Source of the DNA: Falsiroseomonas bella
GTDB taxonomy: Bacteria; Pseudomonadota; Alphaproteobacteria; Acetobacterales; Acetobacteraceae
Length of the DNA stretch: 64,000 bases
Direction of reading: 5' to 3'
Assembly (NCBI RefSeq): GCF_003173615.1
Contig: NZ_QGNA01000003.1
Coordinates: 744,001-808,000 of the forward strand
Shown: positions 25,896-35,946 of the stretch, one piece after another
Numbering within the stretch: position 1 is the first letter of the stretch
Layout of the letters: every line of letters starts with the position of its first letter
Program-made: the position numbers and the translations under genes
The notes under the pieces: generated by a model
Seen by the model: only the letters and a program-made list of their open reading frames with translations
The model's database searches: none
What the model was told of the DNA's origin: nothing

Positions 25896-26506
25896 AGGAC
25901 TGGCTCGCCCGCTGCCCGCTCGTCGCCATCCTGCGCGGCGTGCGGCCGGCGGAGGTGGAAGCGATCGGCGAGGCGCTGATCGCCGAAGGCATCGCCGTCA
26001 TCGAGGTGCCGCTGAACTCGCCCGATCCGCTCGACAGCATCGGCCGGCTCGCCCGGCGCTGCGGCGACCGCGCGCTGGTCGGCGCCGGCACCGTGCTCGA
26101 TCCGGCCGATTGCGCGCGCATCGCGGAAGCCGGCGGGCGGCTGGTGGTGACGCCACATGCCGACCCGGATGTGGTGCGCGCGGCGAAGGCGGCGGGGATG
26201 CTCGCCGTGCCGGGCTTCTTCACGCCGGGCGAAGCCTTCGCCCTGCTCAAGGCCGGCGCCGACGGGCTGAAGCTGTTCCCCGCCGAGGCCGCCTCGCCGG
26301 CCGTGCTGAAGGCGCTGCTGGCGGTGCTGCCGAAGGGCACGCCGATCCTGCCGGTGGGCGGGATCGAGCCCGGCAACATGGCGCCCTGGCGCGCCGCGGG
26401 CGCCGCCGGCTTCGGGATCGGCAGCGCGATCTATCGCCCGGGCGACGATGCGCCCACGGTCGCCGCCAAGGCGCGCGCGTTGCAGGGTGCCCTGGCCGGC
26501 GCTTGA
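25886..26506 (+). CDS. dgoA: 2-dehydro-3-deoxy-6-phosphogalactonate aldolase
   Basis: Class I aldolase of the KDPG/KDPGal family, 206 residues. It cleaves 2-keto-3-deoxy-6-phosphogalactonate to pyruvate and glyceraldehyde-3-phosphate. Catalytic features: LVAILRGVRPAEVEAIGEAL at the N-terminus, glutamate in IAVIEVPLNSP, phosphate loop VGAGTVLDP, Schiff-base lysine in GLKLFPAEAAS, and PVGGIEPGNM. LN-S-P after the catalytic glutamate is typical of the galactonate rather than the gluconate enzyme, which together with the neighbouring dgoK supports the DgoA name. It is followed 69 bases later by a TRAP transporter on the same strand. Confidence 0.92.
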   Translation: MDLKDWLARCPLVAILRGVRPAEVEAIGEALIAEGIAVIEVPLNSPDPLDSIGRLARRCGDRALVGAGTVLDPADCARIAEAGGRLVVTPHADPDVVRAAKAAGMLAVPGFFTPGEAFALLKAGADGLKLFPAEAASPAVLKALLAVLPKGTPILPVGGIEPGNMAPWRAAGAAGFGIGSAIYRPGDDAPTVAAKARALQGALAGA

Positions 26507-26575
26507 AAGCCGGCCCGGGCGCTTCTATTGCGGAATGGCGGCCGAAAAGCCGCGTCCAGGGAGGCAAGAAACATC

Positions 26576-27625
26576 ATGATCGCCCGTCGCTCGATCCTTC
26601 TCGCCGGGGCCGCCGGCCTCGCGGCGCCGGCGCTGGTGCGCCCCGCCTCCGCGCAGGAAGTGACGCTCCGCCTGCACCACTTCCTGCCCGCCGTGTCCAA
26701 CGTGCACCGCCACTTCCTGCAGCCCTGGGCGCAGAAGATCGCGACCGAGAGCGGCGGCAGGCTGCGCATCCAGATCTTCCCCTCGATGCAGCTCGGCGGC
26801 GCCCCGCCGCAGCTCTACGATCAGGCGCGCGACGGCGTCGCCGACATTGTCTGGACGCTGCCCGGCAACACGCCCGGCCGCTTCCCGAAGGTCGAGGTGT
26901 TCGAGCTGCCCTTCGTCGCGCATCGCCTTGCGATGCCGAACGCCAAGGCCTGCTGGGAATTCACCGACAAGCACCTGCGCGACGAGTTCCGGGAAGTGCA
27001 CCCGATCACGGTCTGGGCGCATGACGGCGGCTCGATCCATGCGAACAAGGAGGTCCTCACCATGGAGGACCTGCGCGGCCTGAAGCTGCGCTTCCCGACG
27101 CGCCAGGCCGGCGAGGCGCTGCGCGCCCTCGGCGCCGCGCCGATCGGCCTGCCCATCCCGCAGGTGCCGGAGGCGCTGAGCCAGCGCGTGATCGACGGCG
27201 CGGTGGTCCCGTGGGAGGTTGTGCCCTCCATCCGGCTGCAGGAGCTGGTGCGCAACCACACGGAGATCCCGGGCAGCCCGACGCTCTACGCCGCCACCTT
27301 CATCCTCGCGATGAACCCGGCGAAGTACCAGGCCCTCGCGCCCGACCTGAAGCGCGTGCTGGACGCGAACTCCGGCATGGTCGCGGCCGAGATGGCGGCG
27401 AAGGTCTGGGACGAGCAGGGCCCCGTGGTGCGCGCCATGGTGGAGCGCCGCCGCGACAACAAGATCGTGCAGATCTCCGAGGCCGAGAAGCGCCGCTGGA
27501 TGGATGCGACGAAGCCGGTGGTTGATTCCTGGGTCGCCGGATCGCGCGAGAAGGGCTTCGACGGCGCGGCGCTGCTGGCCGATGCGCGCGCGCTGATCGA
27601 GAAGAACTCCGGCGGGGTCGGCTGA
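26576..27625 (+). CDS. TRAP transporter substrate-binding protein, DctP family
   Basis: Periplasmic binding protein of 349 residues for a tripartite ATP-independent transporter. Export signal MIARRSILLAGAAGLAAPAL is Tat-like; GGGAGG stands about 12 bases before the ATG at 26576, which is chosen over the in-frame start 48 bases upstream. The mature part shows LRLHHFLPAVSNVHRHFLQP, the family segment LKLRFPTRQAGEALRALG with the conserved ligand-carboxylate arginine, and PIPQVPEALSQRVIDGAVVP. The gene sits directly behind dgoK-dgoA, so a sugar acid such as galactonate or its keto-deoxy derivative is a reasonable ligand guess; the pca genes downstream make an aromatic acid an alternative. Confidence 0.9.
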   Translation: MIARRSILLAGAAGLAAPALVRPASAQEVTLRLHHFLPAVSNVHRHFLQPWAQKIATESGGRLRIQIFPSMQLGGAPPQLYDQARDGVADIVWTLPGNTPGRFPKVEVFELPFVAHRLAMPNAKACWEFTDKHLRDEFREVHPITVWAHDGGSIHANKEVLTMEDLRGLKLRFPTRQAGEALRALGAAPIGLPIPQVPEALSQRVIDGAVVPWEVVPSIRLQELVRNHTEIPGSPTLYAATFILAMNPAKYQALAPDLKRVLDANSGMVAAEMAAKVWDEQGPVVRAMVERRRDNKIVQISEAEKRRWMDATKPVVDSWVAGSREKGFDGAALLADARALIEKNSGGVG

Positions 27626-27638
27626 GCCGGACGCGCCG

Positions 27639-28145
27639 GTGAGCGCGGACTCCCCCGGCACCGGGCCGCCTTCCGGCCCGGTGCCGCTGCTGGCCCGCGC
27701 GCTGGCCTTTCTGGGTGGCGCATCGTTGCTCGTCGCGGCCTGCGTCACGACCGTCTCCGTGCTGCTGCGCTGGACCACCAGCCAGCCGATCCGCGGCGAC
27801 TTCGAGATCGTCTCCATCGCCGCGGGCGTCGGCGTCTTCGGCTTCCTCGCCTATGGCACGCTGATGCGCACCAACATCCTGGTGGACAGCTTCACCACCT
27901 GGCTGCCGCGCCGCCTCAACGCCGCGATCGACGCCTTCTGGCTGCTGGTCTGGGCGGCGGTGACGCTCTGGCTGGCCGAGCGCATGACGCTCGGCGCGCT
28001 CGACACGCTGCGCAGCGGCACGCGCACCATCGGCCTGCTGGCCCTGCCCTTCTGGTGGGCGATCGCCATCGGCGCGATGTGCTTCGCCGCGGCGGGGCTG
28101 ATGGCGCTGTGGTGGGTGCCGCGGCTGCTGCGCGGCCGCAGCTGA
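27639..28145 (+). CDS. TRAP transporter small permease, DctQ family
   Basis: Inner-membrane protein of 168 residues with four predicted helices, the usual DctQ size. GTG start at 27639, 13 bases after the binding-protein stop. The phrases VLLRWTTSQPIRGDFEIVSI and FLAYGTLMRTNILVDSFTTW match the conserved first half of DctQ (E-x-x-S/V in helix 2 and N-I-x-V-D after it). The stop codon overlaps the start of the large permease (TGATG), so the two subunits are translationally coupled. Confidence 0.9.
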   Translation: MSADSPGTGPPSGPVPLLARALAFLGGASLLVAACVTTVSVLLRWTTSQPIRGDFEIVSIAAGVGVFGFLAYGTLMRTNILVDSFTTWLPRRLNAAIDAFWLLVWAAVTLWLAERMTLGALDTLRSGTRTIGLLALPFWWAIAIGAMCFAAAGLMALWWVPRLLRGRS

Positions 28146-29467
28146 TGGCGCCCGAATTCGTCCTGGCCGCGACGGGCTTCGCGGTGCTGCTCGGGCTGAT
28201 CGCGCTGCGCGCGCCGGTCGGGCTCGCGATGCTGCTGGTCGGCATGGGCGGCTATGTCCACATCCTGGACTGGACCGCGCTCGGCAACTACCTCAAGACC
28301 ACGCCCTACCACCTGTTCTCCAACTACACCCTCTCGGTCATCCCACTCTTCATCCTGATGGGCGCGCTGGCCGAGCGCGGGGGCCTCGCGCGCGACCTCT
28401 TCGCGGCGGCGAATGCGCTGGTCGGGCGCAAGCCGGGCGGGATGGCGATGGGCGTGATCGGCGCCTGCGCCTGCTTCGGCGCGGTGTGCGGATCCTCCGT
28501 CGCCACCACCGCCACCTTCGGCCGCGCCGCCCTGCCGGAACTGCGGCGCTACGGCTACGACCCCGGCTTCTCCACCGGCACCATCGCGGTCGGCGGCACG
28601 CTCGGCATCCTGATCCCGCCTTCGGTGATCCTGGTGGTCTATGCGATCAGCACCGAGCAGAACATCGCCAAGCTGTTCATGGCGGCGCTGATCCCGGGGC
28701 TGATCGCCGCGTCCCTCTATCTTGTGGCGATCTGGCTGGTGGTCCGCGCGAAGCCCGAGCTCGGCCCGCCCGGCGAGGTGCCGAGCGCGGCCGAGAAGCG
28801 CGACGCCTTCCTCAACGTCATCCCGGCGCTGCTGATCGCCGTGGTGGTGGTGGGCGGCATCTATGGCGGCGTCTTCACGCCGACCGAGAGTGCCGCCGTT
28901 GGCGTGATCGCGACGCTCGCCGTCGGCCTGCTGCGGGGGACGCTGCGCGGCCGCCACATCCGGGAAGCGTTGTTCGCCACCGCCGAGACCACGGCGATGA
29001 TCTTCGTCATCCTGCTGGGTGCGGAGGTGTTCAACGCCTTCCTGGCACTCAGCCAGGCGCCCGACCTGCTCGCGCTCTGGATCACCGAGCAGGATTTCCC
29101 GCCGTACGGCGTGCTGGTGCTGCTGCTGGTCGCCTACATCATCCTCGGCGCGGTGATGGATGAGCTGGCGATGATGCTGCTGACGCTGCCGGTCTTCTTC
29201 CCGGTGATCACCGCGCTCGACTTCGGTCTCACCACCGAGGAGACGGCGATCTGGTTCGGGATCCTGGTGCTCTGCGTGGTCGGGATCGGGCTGACCGCGC
29301 CGCCGATCGGGCTGAACGTCTTCGTCATCTCGTCCCTGGCGCGCGACGTGCCCATCACCCGCACCTACAAGGGCGTGCTGCCCTTCCTCGGGATGGACCT
29401 GATCCGCCTGGCGCTGCTGGTCGCCTTCCCCGCCCTGTCGCTCTGGCTGGTGAACGCGCTCAGTTGA
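28145..29467 (+). CDS. TRAP transporter large permease, DctM family
   Basis: Inner-membrane symporter subunit of 440 residues with about 12 helices, which drives uptake with a sodium or proton gradient. DctM features: [20 protein letters not shown] at the N-terminus, [20 protein letters not shown], the conserved [20 protein letters not shown] (hairpin loop), [19 protein letters not shown], and [19 protein letters not shown]. The final [19 protein letters not shown] is also characteristic. It completes a binding protein / small / large permease set. The next gene, a thiolase, starts 49 bases on and may be in the same transcript. Confidence 0.92.
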   Translation: MAPEFVLAATGFAVLLGLIALRAPVGLAMLLVGMGGYVHILDWTALGNYLKTTPYHLFSNYTLSVIPLFILMGALAERGGLARDLFAAANALVGRKPGGMAMGVIGACACFGAVCGSSVATTATFGRAALPELRRYGYDPGFSTGTIAVGGTLGILIPPSVILVVYAISTEQNIAKLFMAALIPGLIAASLYLVAIWLVVRAKPELGPPGEVPSAAEKRDAFLNVIPALLIAVVVVGGIYGGVFTPTESAAVGVIATLAVGLLRGTLRGRHIREALFATAETTAMIFVILLGAEVFNAFLALSQAPDLLALWITEQDFPPYGVLVLLLVAYIILGAVMDELAMMLLTLPVFFPVITALDFGLTTEETAIWFGILVLCVVGIGLTAPPIGLNVFVISSLARDVPITRTYKGVLPFLGMDLIRLALLVAFPALSLWLVNALS

Positions 29468-29516
29468 CGTCCGGGCCGGCGAGGGGCAAGCCCTGGCCAA
29501 ACGGAGGACCCGACGC

Positions 29517-30725
<1,209 letters not shown>

Positions 30726-30748
30726 CGCGTAGGCTCGTGGATCTCGCC

Positions 30749-31903
30749 ATGTTCCTCCAGCTCCACGACATCGCCGTCCACGCCGTCGTCGAGGGCCCGC
30801 CGCCGACCGCGGATGCCGCGCCGATCCTCATGCTGCATTCCATCGGCACGAACCTGCATGTCTTCGACCCGCAGGCCGCGGTGCTGGCGCGCAACCACCG
30901 CGTGATCCGCATGGACCTGCGCGGGCACGGGCTTTCGGGCGTCACCGCCGCGCCGGGCAGCATGTCCCGCCACGCGCAGGATGCGCTCGCGCTGCTCGAT
31001 GCGCTCGGCATCCGGCAGGCGCATGTCGTGGGGCTCTCCATCGGCGGGCGCATCGCGCAGCAGATCGCCGCCGAGGCGCCGGACCGCGTCGCCTCGCTGG
31101 TGCTGATGGACACCGCCGCGGAGTTCCCGCCGCCCGAGGCCTGGCAGCAGCGCATCGACATCGTCGCCGCGCAGGGCATGGCGGGGCTCGTGGACATGGT
31201 CATGCCGCGCTGGGTGGTGGATGCCTCGCTCGCCTCCGCGCAGGGCCTCAGGCGCATGCTGCTGGGAACGGACCCGCAGGGCTACGCCGCCTCCGCCGCC
31301 GCGCTTCGCGATGCGCGCGCGGCCGAGATCGCGGGGCGCATTGCCTGCCCCACCACGGTGCTCGTCGGCGAGCGCGACATCGCGACGCCGCCCGCCATGG
31401 CGGAGGCGCTGCGGGACATGATCCCGGGTGCGACGCTCGTCACCATCCCCGAGGCCGCGCATATCCCGACGCTGGAGCGCGCGGAGGCGGTGAACGCCGC
31501 GCTGCTCGACCACTTCGCCGCGCTCGCACCGCAACCGGGCGCGGAAGGCGGCCTCGCCATCCGCAAGGCCGTGCTGGGCGAGGCGCATGTCGCGCGCGCG
31601 CAGGCCAGCACCACGCCGCTCGACGCCGCCTTCCAGGCGTGGATCACGGAGAATGTCTGGGGCGGCGTCTGGACGCGCCCCGGCCTGCCGCGCCACACGC
31701 GCAGCCTGCTGACGCTTGCCATGATGGCAGCCCTCGGCCGGCACGAGGAGTTCGAACTGCATGTCCGCGCCACCCGCAACACCGGCGTGACGCCGGAGGA
31801 GATCGCGGAAGTGCTGCTGCAGGTCGGCGCCTATGCGGGGGTTCCCGCGGCGAATTCCGCGCTTAAGATCGCGCGGCGCGTCCTGCAGGAAGAGGCGGGC
31901 TGA
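30749..31903 (+). CDS. pcaL: Fused 3-oxoadipate enol-lactonase / 4-carboxymuconolactone decarboxylase
   Basis: A 384-residue protein joining two steps of protocatechuate breakdown. Residues about 1-255 form an alpha/beta-hydrolase (PcaD): oxyanion region MLHSIGTNLHVF, nucleophile elbow GLSIGGRIAQQ, and the late VTIPEAAHIPTLERAEAVN with the catalytic histidine. Residues about 265-384 form a PcaC-type decarboxylase: RHTRSLLTLAMMAALGRHEE and RNTGVTPEEIAEVLLQVGAY. Such PcaD-PcaC fusions are known as PcaL in several bacteria. An in-frame GTG at 30737 is an alternative start. It converts 4-carboxymuconolactone to 3-oxoadipate. Placed between pcaF and pcaHG. Confidence 0.9.
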   Translation: MFLQLHDIAVHAVVEGPPPTADAAPILMLHSIGTNLHVFDPQAAVLARNHRVIRMDLRGHGLSGVTAAPGSMSRHAQDALALLDALGIRQAHVVGLSIGGRIAQQIAAEAPDRVASLVLMDTAAEFPPPEAWQQRIDIVAAQGMAGLVDMVMPRWVVDASLASAQGLRRMLLGTDPQGYAASAAALRDARAAEIAGRIACPTTVLVGERDIATPPAMAEALRDMIPGATLVTIPEAAHIPTLERAEAVNAALLDHFAALAPQPGAEGGLAIRKAVLGEAHVARAQASTTPLDAAFQAWITENVWGGVWTRPGLPRHTRSLLTLAMMAALGRHEEFELHVRATRNTGVTPEEIAEVLLQVGAYAGVPAANSALKIARRVLQEEAG

Positions 31904-31958
31904 CCCTGCCCCTGCCGCAAGGTCCGCCCAAAAGGCCGCACGGCAAGGAAGGCACACG

Positions 31959-32663
31959 GTGAGCGACCCGATCCCCTATCGCCGGCCCGATCCGGCGACG
32001 CAGCCGCCGCTCGACAGCCCCGCCTATGGCAGCACGCACAAGCGGCACCCGAAGCAGCCTTTGCTGCGCATCCCGCATACCCTCACCGAGACCAGCGCGC
32101 CGCGCTTCGACGCGTCGCGCTATCCCGCGCATGCCGACATGAGCCAGGTGAACGGCAAGGGCGCGCTCGGCGAGCGCATCATCGTCGCCGGCCGCATCAC
32201 GGACGAGGATGGCCGCCCGCAGCGCGGCGTCATGGTGGAGGTGTGGCAGGCCAATGCGTCGGGCCGATACCACCATCCGCGCGACCAGCACGACGCGCCG
32301 CTCGATCCGAATTTCGAAGGGCGCGCGCGCATCTTCACGGACGACCAGGGGAACTACAGCTTCGTCAGCGTGAAGCCCGGCGCCTATCCCTGGCGGAACC
32401 ACTGGAACGCCTGGCGTCCCATCCACATCCATTTCGGCCTGCATGGCGCGGGCTTCGCCCAGCGCATGATCACCCAGATGTATTTTCCGGGCGATCCGCT
32501 GCTCGACCTCGATCCGATCTTCCTCTCCACGCCGGACAAGGCGGCGCGCGACCGGCTGATCTCGAAGTTCGACCTCGAGATCACCAAGCCCGAATGGGCG
32601 CTCGGCTACCGATTCGACATGGTGCTGCGCGGCCGCGAGGCCACGCCCTTCGAGAAGGCCTGA
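31959..32663 (+). CDS. pcaH: Protocatechuate 3,4-dioxygenase, beta subunit
   Basis: Iron-containing subunit of the intradiol dioxygenase that opens protocatechuate to 3-carboxy-cis,cis-muconate; 234 residues. The GTG start at 31959 follows AAGGAAGG at good spacing. The four Fe(III) ligands fit: Tyr104 (SGRYHH), Tyr143 (PGAYPWRN), His156 and His158 (RPIHIHFG). The PcaH N-terminus with Y-x-S/G-T-x-K-R-x-P (AYGSTHKRHPKQPL) is present, and the C-terminus FDMVLRGREATPFE is typical. Followed after 4 bases by the alpha subunit. Confidence 0.95.
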   Translation: MSDPIPYRRPDPATQPPLDSPAYGSTHKRHPKQPLLRIPHTLTETSAPRFDASRYPAHADMSQVNGKGALGERIIVAGRITDEDGRPQRGVMVEVWQANASGRYHHPRDQHDAPLDPNFEGRARIFTDDQGNYSFVSVKPGAYPWRNHWNAWRPIHIHFGLHGAGFAQRMITQMYFPGDPLLDLDPIFLSTPDKAARDRLISKFDLEITKPEWALGYRFDMVLRGREATPFEKA

Positions 32664-32667
32664 GGCG

Positions 32668-33210
32668 ATGACCGCAGCCACCGCGCACCAGACCGCCGGT
32701 CCCTACTGGCACATGATCGACTTCCCCGAATGGGCGGACCTGCTCCGCGCCGGCTCGGGCAACGAGGGCGTGCAGGGCGAGCGCATCACGCTGATGGGCC
32801 GCATCACCGATGGCGAGGGCGCGCCGGTCGCCGACGGCATGGTGGAGATCTTCCAGGCCGGGCCGGACGGGAAATACGAGGATGTCTTCCACGGCTTCGG
32901 CCGCGCCGCCACGGACAGCGACGGCGTCTTCCGCTTCACCACGCTGAAGCCGGGCCCCGTGCCCGGCCGCGGCAATGCGATGCAGGCGCCGCATATCGAG
33001 ATCGCGATCTTCGCCCGCGGCCTGATGCAGCACCTGGTCACGCGCGCCTATTTCGAGGGCGAGGCGCTGAACGCGACCGACCCCGTGCTGACGATGGTGG
33101 AGGATCCTGCGCGCCGCAGGACGCTGGTGGCGAAGCCGCAGGGCGACGGCGTCTGGCGCCTGGACATCCGGCTGCAAGGGGACGGAGAGACAGTATTTCT
33201 GGAGGTGTGA
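32668..33210 (+). CDS. pcaG: Protocatechuate 3,4-dioxygenase, alpha subunit
   Basis: Structural alpha subunit, 180 residues, of the alpha/beta dioxygenase. It begins with the PcaG pattern TAGPYWHMIDFPEW, has the shared beta-sandwich segment LMGRITDGEGAPVADGMVEI, and FARGLMQHLVTRAYFEGEAL. The iron-ligand histidine pair is replaced (PHIEIAIFA), as expected for the non-catalytic subunit. Start at 32668, 4 bases after pcaH. Confidence 0.93.
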   Translation: MTAATAHQTAGPYWHMIDFPEWADLLRAGSGNEGVQGERITLMGRITDGEGAPVADGMVEIFQAGPDGKYEDVFHGFGRAATDSDGVFRFTTLKPGPVPGRGNAMQAPHIEIAIFARGLMQHLVTRAYFEGEALNATDPVLTMVEDPARRRTLVAKPQGDGVWRLDIRLQGDGETVFLEV

Positions 33211-33237
33211 GGTGGCCGCGCCTCCCCCGCACACGTC

Positions 33238-33263
33238 TCCCTCCCCCGCACGCGGGAGAGGGA
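33238..33263 (+). repeat. GC-rich palindrome between pcaG and pcaB
   Basis: TCCCTCCCCCGC (33238-33249) and GCGGGAGAGGGA (33252-33263) match at 11 of 12 positions across a 2-base centre. It occupies most of the 70-base gap and also contains the only purine-rich stretch before pcaB. The core matches the palindromes at 17838-17857 and 44410-44474. Confidence 0.5.
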
Positions 33264-33280
33264 ACAGTCAGGCAGACCCG

Positions 33281-34630
33281 ATGACCGTGCACCCCGCCGA
33301 CGCGCCCGTGCATGGCGCCGTCTATGGCTCCGACGCGATGCGCGCGATCCTCGGCGAGCGCGCCGCGCTGCAGCGCATGCTGGATTTCGAGGCAGCGCTG
33401 GCCCGCGCGCAGGCGCGGCTCGGCCTGATCCCCGCCGAGGCCGCTTCCGCGATCACGGCAGCCGCCGACGCGACGCAGCTCGACCTGCCCGCGCTCGCCG
33501 CCGCCACGCGCAACATGGGTTTTTGCACGGTCGGCCTGGTGAAGCAGCTTTCGGCGCTCGCGGGCGCCGAGGCGGGCCGCTGGACGCATTGGGGCGCGAC
33601 CACGCAGGACGTGCTGGACACCGCGCTGGTGCTGCAGCTGCGCGACGCCATCGCGCTGCTCGACGCCGACCTGGCGCGCCTGATCACAGCCTTCGCAAAG
33701 CTCGCGCGCGCGCATCGCAACACCGTCATGCCCGGCCGCACCCATGCGCAGCAGGCGCTGCCGATCACCTTCGGCTACAAGGTGGCGCTCTGGCTCGATC
33801 CGCTGATCACCATGCGTGAACGGCTCGTGCAGCTTCGCCCGCGCGTGCTGCGCCTGCAATTCGGCGGCGCGGTCGGCACGCTCGCATCGCTGGGTGAGGA
33901 CGGACCGCGCGTCGCAGCGGAACTGGCGAAGGAGCTCGACCTGGCGCTTCCCGCCATCACCTGGCATGTCGCGCGCGACGGCATCGCGGAGCTCGGCTGC
34001 TGGTGCGGCATCCTCGGCGGCACGCTGGCCAAGCCCGCCACCGACATCCTCTGGTTGATGCAGTCGGAGGTCGGCGAAGCCAGCGAGCCCGCGGCCCCCG
34101 GCAAGGGCGGCAGCTCCACCATGCCGCAGAAGCGCAACCCGATCGGCTGCGAATACGTGATCGCCCAGGCCCGCGCCGCGCAGGCGCAGATCCCGCTGCT
34201 GCTCGGCGCCATGCTGCACCAGCACGAACGCGGCGCCGGCCCGATGCAGGAGGAACAGCTCGCCCTCGGCCAGATCCTGCTGCTGACGCATGGTGCGCTG
34301 GCCACGCTGCTGCCGATCGCGGAGGGGCTGGAGGTGGACGCCGCACGCATGCGCCGCAACCTCGACGCGGGCGGCGGGCTGATCATGGCGGAGGCGGTGA
34401 TGATGGGCCTCGCCCCCCATCTCGGCCGCGGCGCCGCGCACGACGCGGTCCATCACGCCTGCGACGTCGCGCTCGCCGAGGGCGTGCCACTCGCCGCCGC
34501 CCTCGCGCGCGACAGCCGCATCGCAAAGCTGCTCGATGCCGATGGCATTACGCGCCTCACCGATCCCGCGGGCTATCTCGGCGCGGCCCAGTCCTTCACG
34601 GATGCCGTGCTGCGGCGCAGCGGCGCTTGA
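33281..34630 (+). CDS. pcaB: 3-carboxy-cis,cis-muconate cycloisomerase
   Basis: Fumarase/argininosuccinate-lyase superfamily enzyme of 449 residues that cyclises 3-carboxymuconate to 4-carboxymuconolactone. The family signature GSSTMPQKRNPIGCEYVIAQ lies near residue 280, and THWGATTQDVLDTALVLQL and GRTHAQQALPITFGYKVALW are the other two conserved blocks. The ATG at 33281 is chosen because the upstream 69 bases of open frame are the palindromic spacer. Last gene of the pca run; the following gene is convergent 7 bases away. Confidence 0.92.
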   Translation: MTVHPADAPVHGAVYGSDAMRAILGERAALQRMLDFEAALARAQARLGLIPAEAASAITAAADATQLDLPALAAATRNMGFCTVGLVKQLSALAGAEAGRWTHWGATTQDVLDTALVLQLRDAIALLDADLARLITAFAKLARAHRNTVMPGRTHAQQALPITFGYKVALWLDPLITMRERLVQLRPRVLRLQFGGAVGTLASLGEDGPRVAAELAKELDLALPAITWHVARDGIAELGCWCGILGGTLAKPATDILWLMQSEVGEASEPAAPGKGGSSTMPQKRNPIGCEYVIAQARAAQAQIPLLLGAMLHQHERGAGPMQEEQLALGQILLLTHGALATLLPIAEGLEVDAARMRRNLDAGGGLIMAEAVMMGLAPHLGRGAAHDAVHHACDVALAEGVPLAAALARDSRIAKLLDADGITRLTDPAGYLGAAQSFTDAVLRRSGA

Positions 34631-34637
34631 CGACGCA

Positions 34638-35006
34638 TCACGCCGACGCGACGGCGCGCTCGAGCGTCTTGACCGCGCAGGACAGGCTGAAGGGCTTGGC
34701 GAGGAACGCCGCGTCCGGCAGGGCGCGCCGCGGATCGGCCTCCCGCACGCGGCCGGAGGCATAGACCACCGGCAGGTCCGGGCGCAGGCGCCGCGCGGCG
34801 CGCGCCAGCACGAAGCCATCGGCGCCCGGAAGGTTGATGTCCGTCAGCAGCGCGGAGATGTCGTCCCGCGAGGCCACGACATGCAGCGCGGCCTCCGCGT
34901 CGCCGGCCTCGAGCACCTCGAAGCCGGCATCGGTCAGCGCCTCGGCAAGCGTGCCGCGAACGAGCGGATCGTCCTCCACGAGGAGCAGCAGGCGCGACGA
35001 GACCAT
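34638..35006 (-). CDS. Single-domain response regulator (CheY-like)
   Basis: Receiver domain only, 122 residues. The acidic pocket Glu11-Asp12-Asp13 (LLVEDDPLV), phospho-acceptor Asp56 (LLTDINLPGADG), Ser84 and Lys104 (FLAKPFS) are all present, so it should be phosphorylatable. There is no output domain and no histidine kinase next to it, so it probably acts by protein-protein contact in a phosphorelay or serves a hybrid kinase elsewhere. The overall sequence resembles receiver domains that occur at the C-terminus of hybrid kinases. Confidence 0.87.
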   Translation of the reverse strand: MVSSRLLLLVEDDPLVRGTLAEALTDAGFEVLEAGDAEAALHVVASRDDISALLTDINLPGADGFVLARAARRLRPDLPVVYASGRVREADPRRALPDAAFLAKPFSLSCAVKTLERAVASA

Positions 35007-35093
35007 GGGCTGAAAGCAGGCTCTGATGCTGATGCCGTCACACTGCGGCAGCCCGCGTGCCCCGTCGCTTGAAAGTTGCGTGAGCCCTGGCCG

Positions 35094-35846
35094 TCAGCCG
35101 AGGTCCACGACCACCTCGCCAAGCCCGGCGAAGCCGCCGACCACGCGCTGGCCGCCCTCGACGAAAAGCAGGCCCGTCCAGCTTCCCGTGGTGACAACCT
35201 GCCCGGCTTCCAGATGCAGGCCGAAGGCGTGCAGGTGATTGGCCAGGCGCGTGAGGGACAGCAGCGGATCGCCGGCCGGGTTGCTGCCGCGCTTCTCCAC
35301 CTGCACCTGGCCGCCGCAGCTCTGCCGCACCGTCAGGTCGCCCAGGTCGTGGCTGCGCCAGCCCGGCACCTCCGCGCCGCAGATCAATCCGGCATGGGCG
35401 ATGTTGTCGGCCATGTTCTCGTTCAGCGTCACCGCCTTCAGGTCGGCGTAGCGGCTGACCACCAGTTCCACGGCCGGGAAGCAGGCGGCGATCGCCTCGG
35501 TCACTTCCTCGCGCGTATACGGCGTGCCGCGCGCCGGCAGGTCGCGGCCGAGGCGGAAGGCGATCTCGGTCTCGATGCCGATCTTCCCGCCCTTCGGCAC
35601 CGGCCAGGCCGCCGGCGCAGCCTTGATGCCGCGCGCATCCAGCAGCGCGGCCGAGGGCGGCGCGCTCGCCGGCGTCGCGCATTTGTAGCCGCCGATCGTG
35701 CCGCCCAGCCGGCGCAGGACCTCCTTCTGGATCGCCCAGGCCCCCGCCTCGTCGGAAGGCGCGGCGGCGCCGAGGCCGGGGATGGGCGGTGCGCCGTTGC
35801 GGACGGCGAGCAGCGCCTCGGCGGCGCGGAGGATGGTCTCTGACAT
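35094..35846 (-). CDS. 2-keto-4-pentenoate hydratase / fumarylacetoacetate hydrolase-like protein
   Basis: Protein of 250 residues of the MhpD-type hydratase/decarboxylase family acting on 2-hydroxy-dienoates in aromatic meta-cleavage, or a related oxo-acid enzyme. Features: GYKCATPAS, the metal-site region GIETEIAFRLGRDLP (E-x-E motif), FPAVELVVSRY, and SWTGLLFVEGG near the C-terminus. An open frame extends upstream, but the ATG at 35846 gives the family-like start MSETILRAAEALLAVRNGA, with GGGAA upstream. It is the last gene of a minus-strand group with a GNAT enzyme and an amidohydrolase run. It could support aromatic catabolism alongside the pca genes, but the substrate is not defined. 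Confidence 0.8.
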   Translation of the reverse strand: MSETILRAAEALLAVRNGAPPIPGLGAAAPSDEAGAWAIQKEVLRRLGGTIGGYKCATPASAPPSAALLDARGIKAAPAAWPVPKGGKIGIETEIAFRLGRDLPARGTPYTREEVTEAIAACFPAVELVVSRYADLKAVTLNENMADNIAHAGLICGAEVPGWRSHDLGDLTVRQSCGGQVQVEKRGSNPAGDPLLSLTRLANHLHAFGLHLEAGQVVTTGSWTGLLFVEGGQRVVGGFAGLGEVVVDLG

Positions 35847-35946
35847 GCGACGTTCCCGAGTGTGGCGGCAGCGCAGATCCGTGCCGCGGCCCCGCTGTCT
35901 ACAGCAGCCTTCGGGCGAGAGGAATGAAGCGCCGGGCGCTGGGGGT

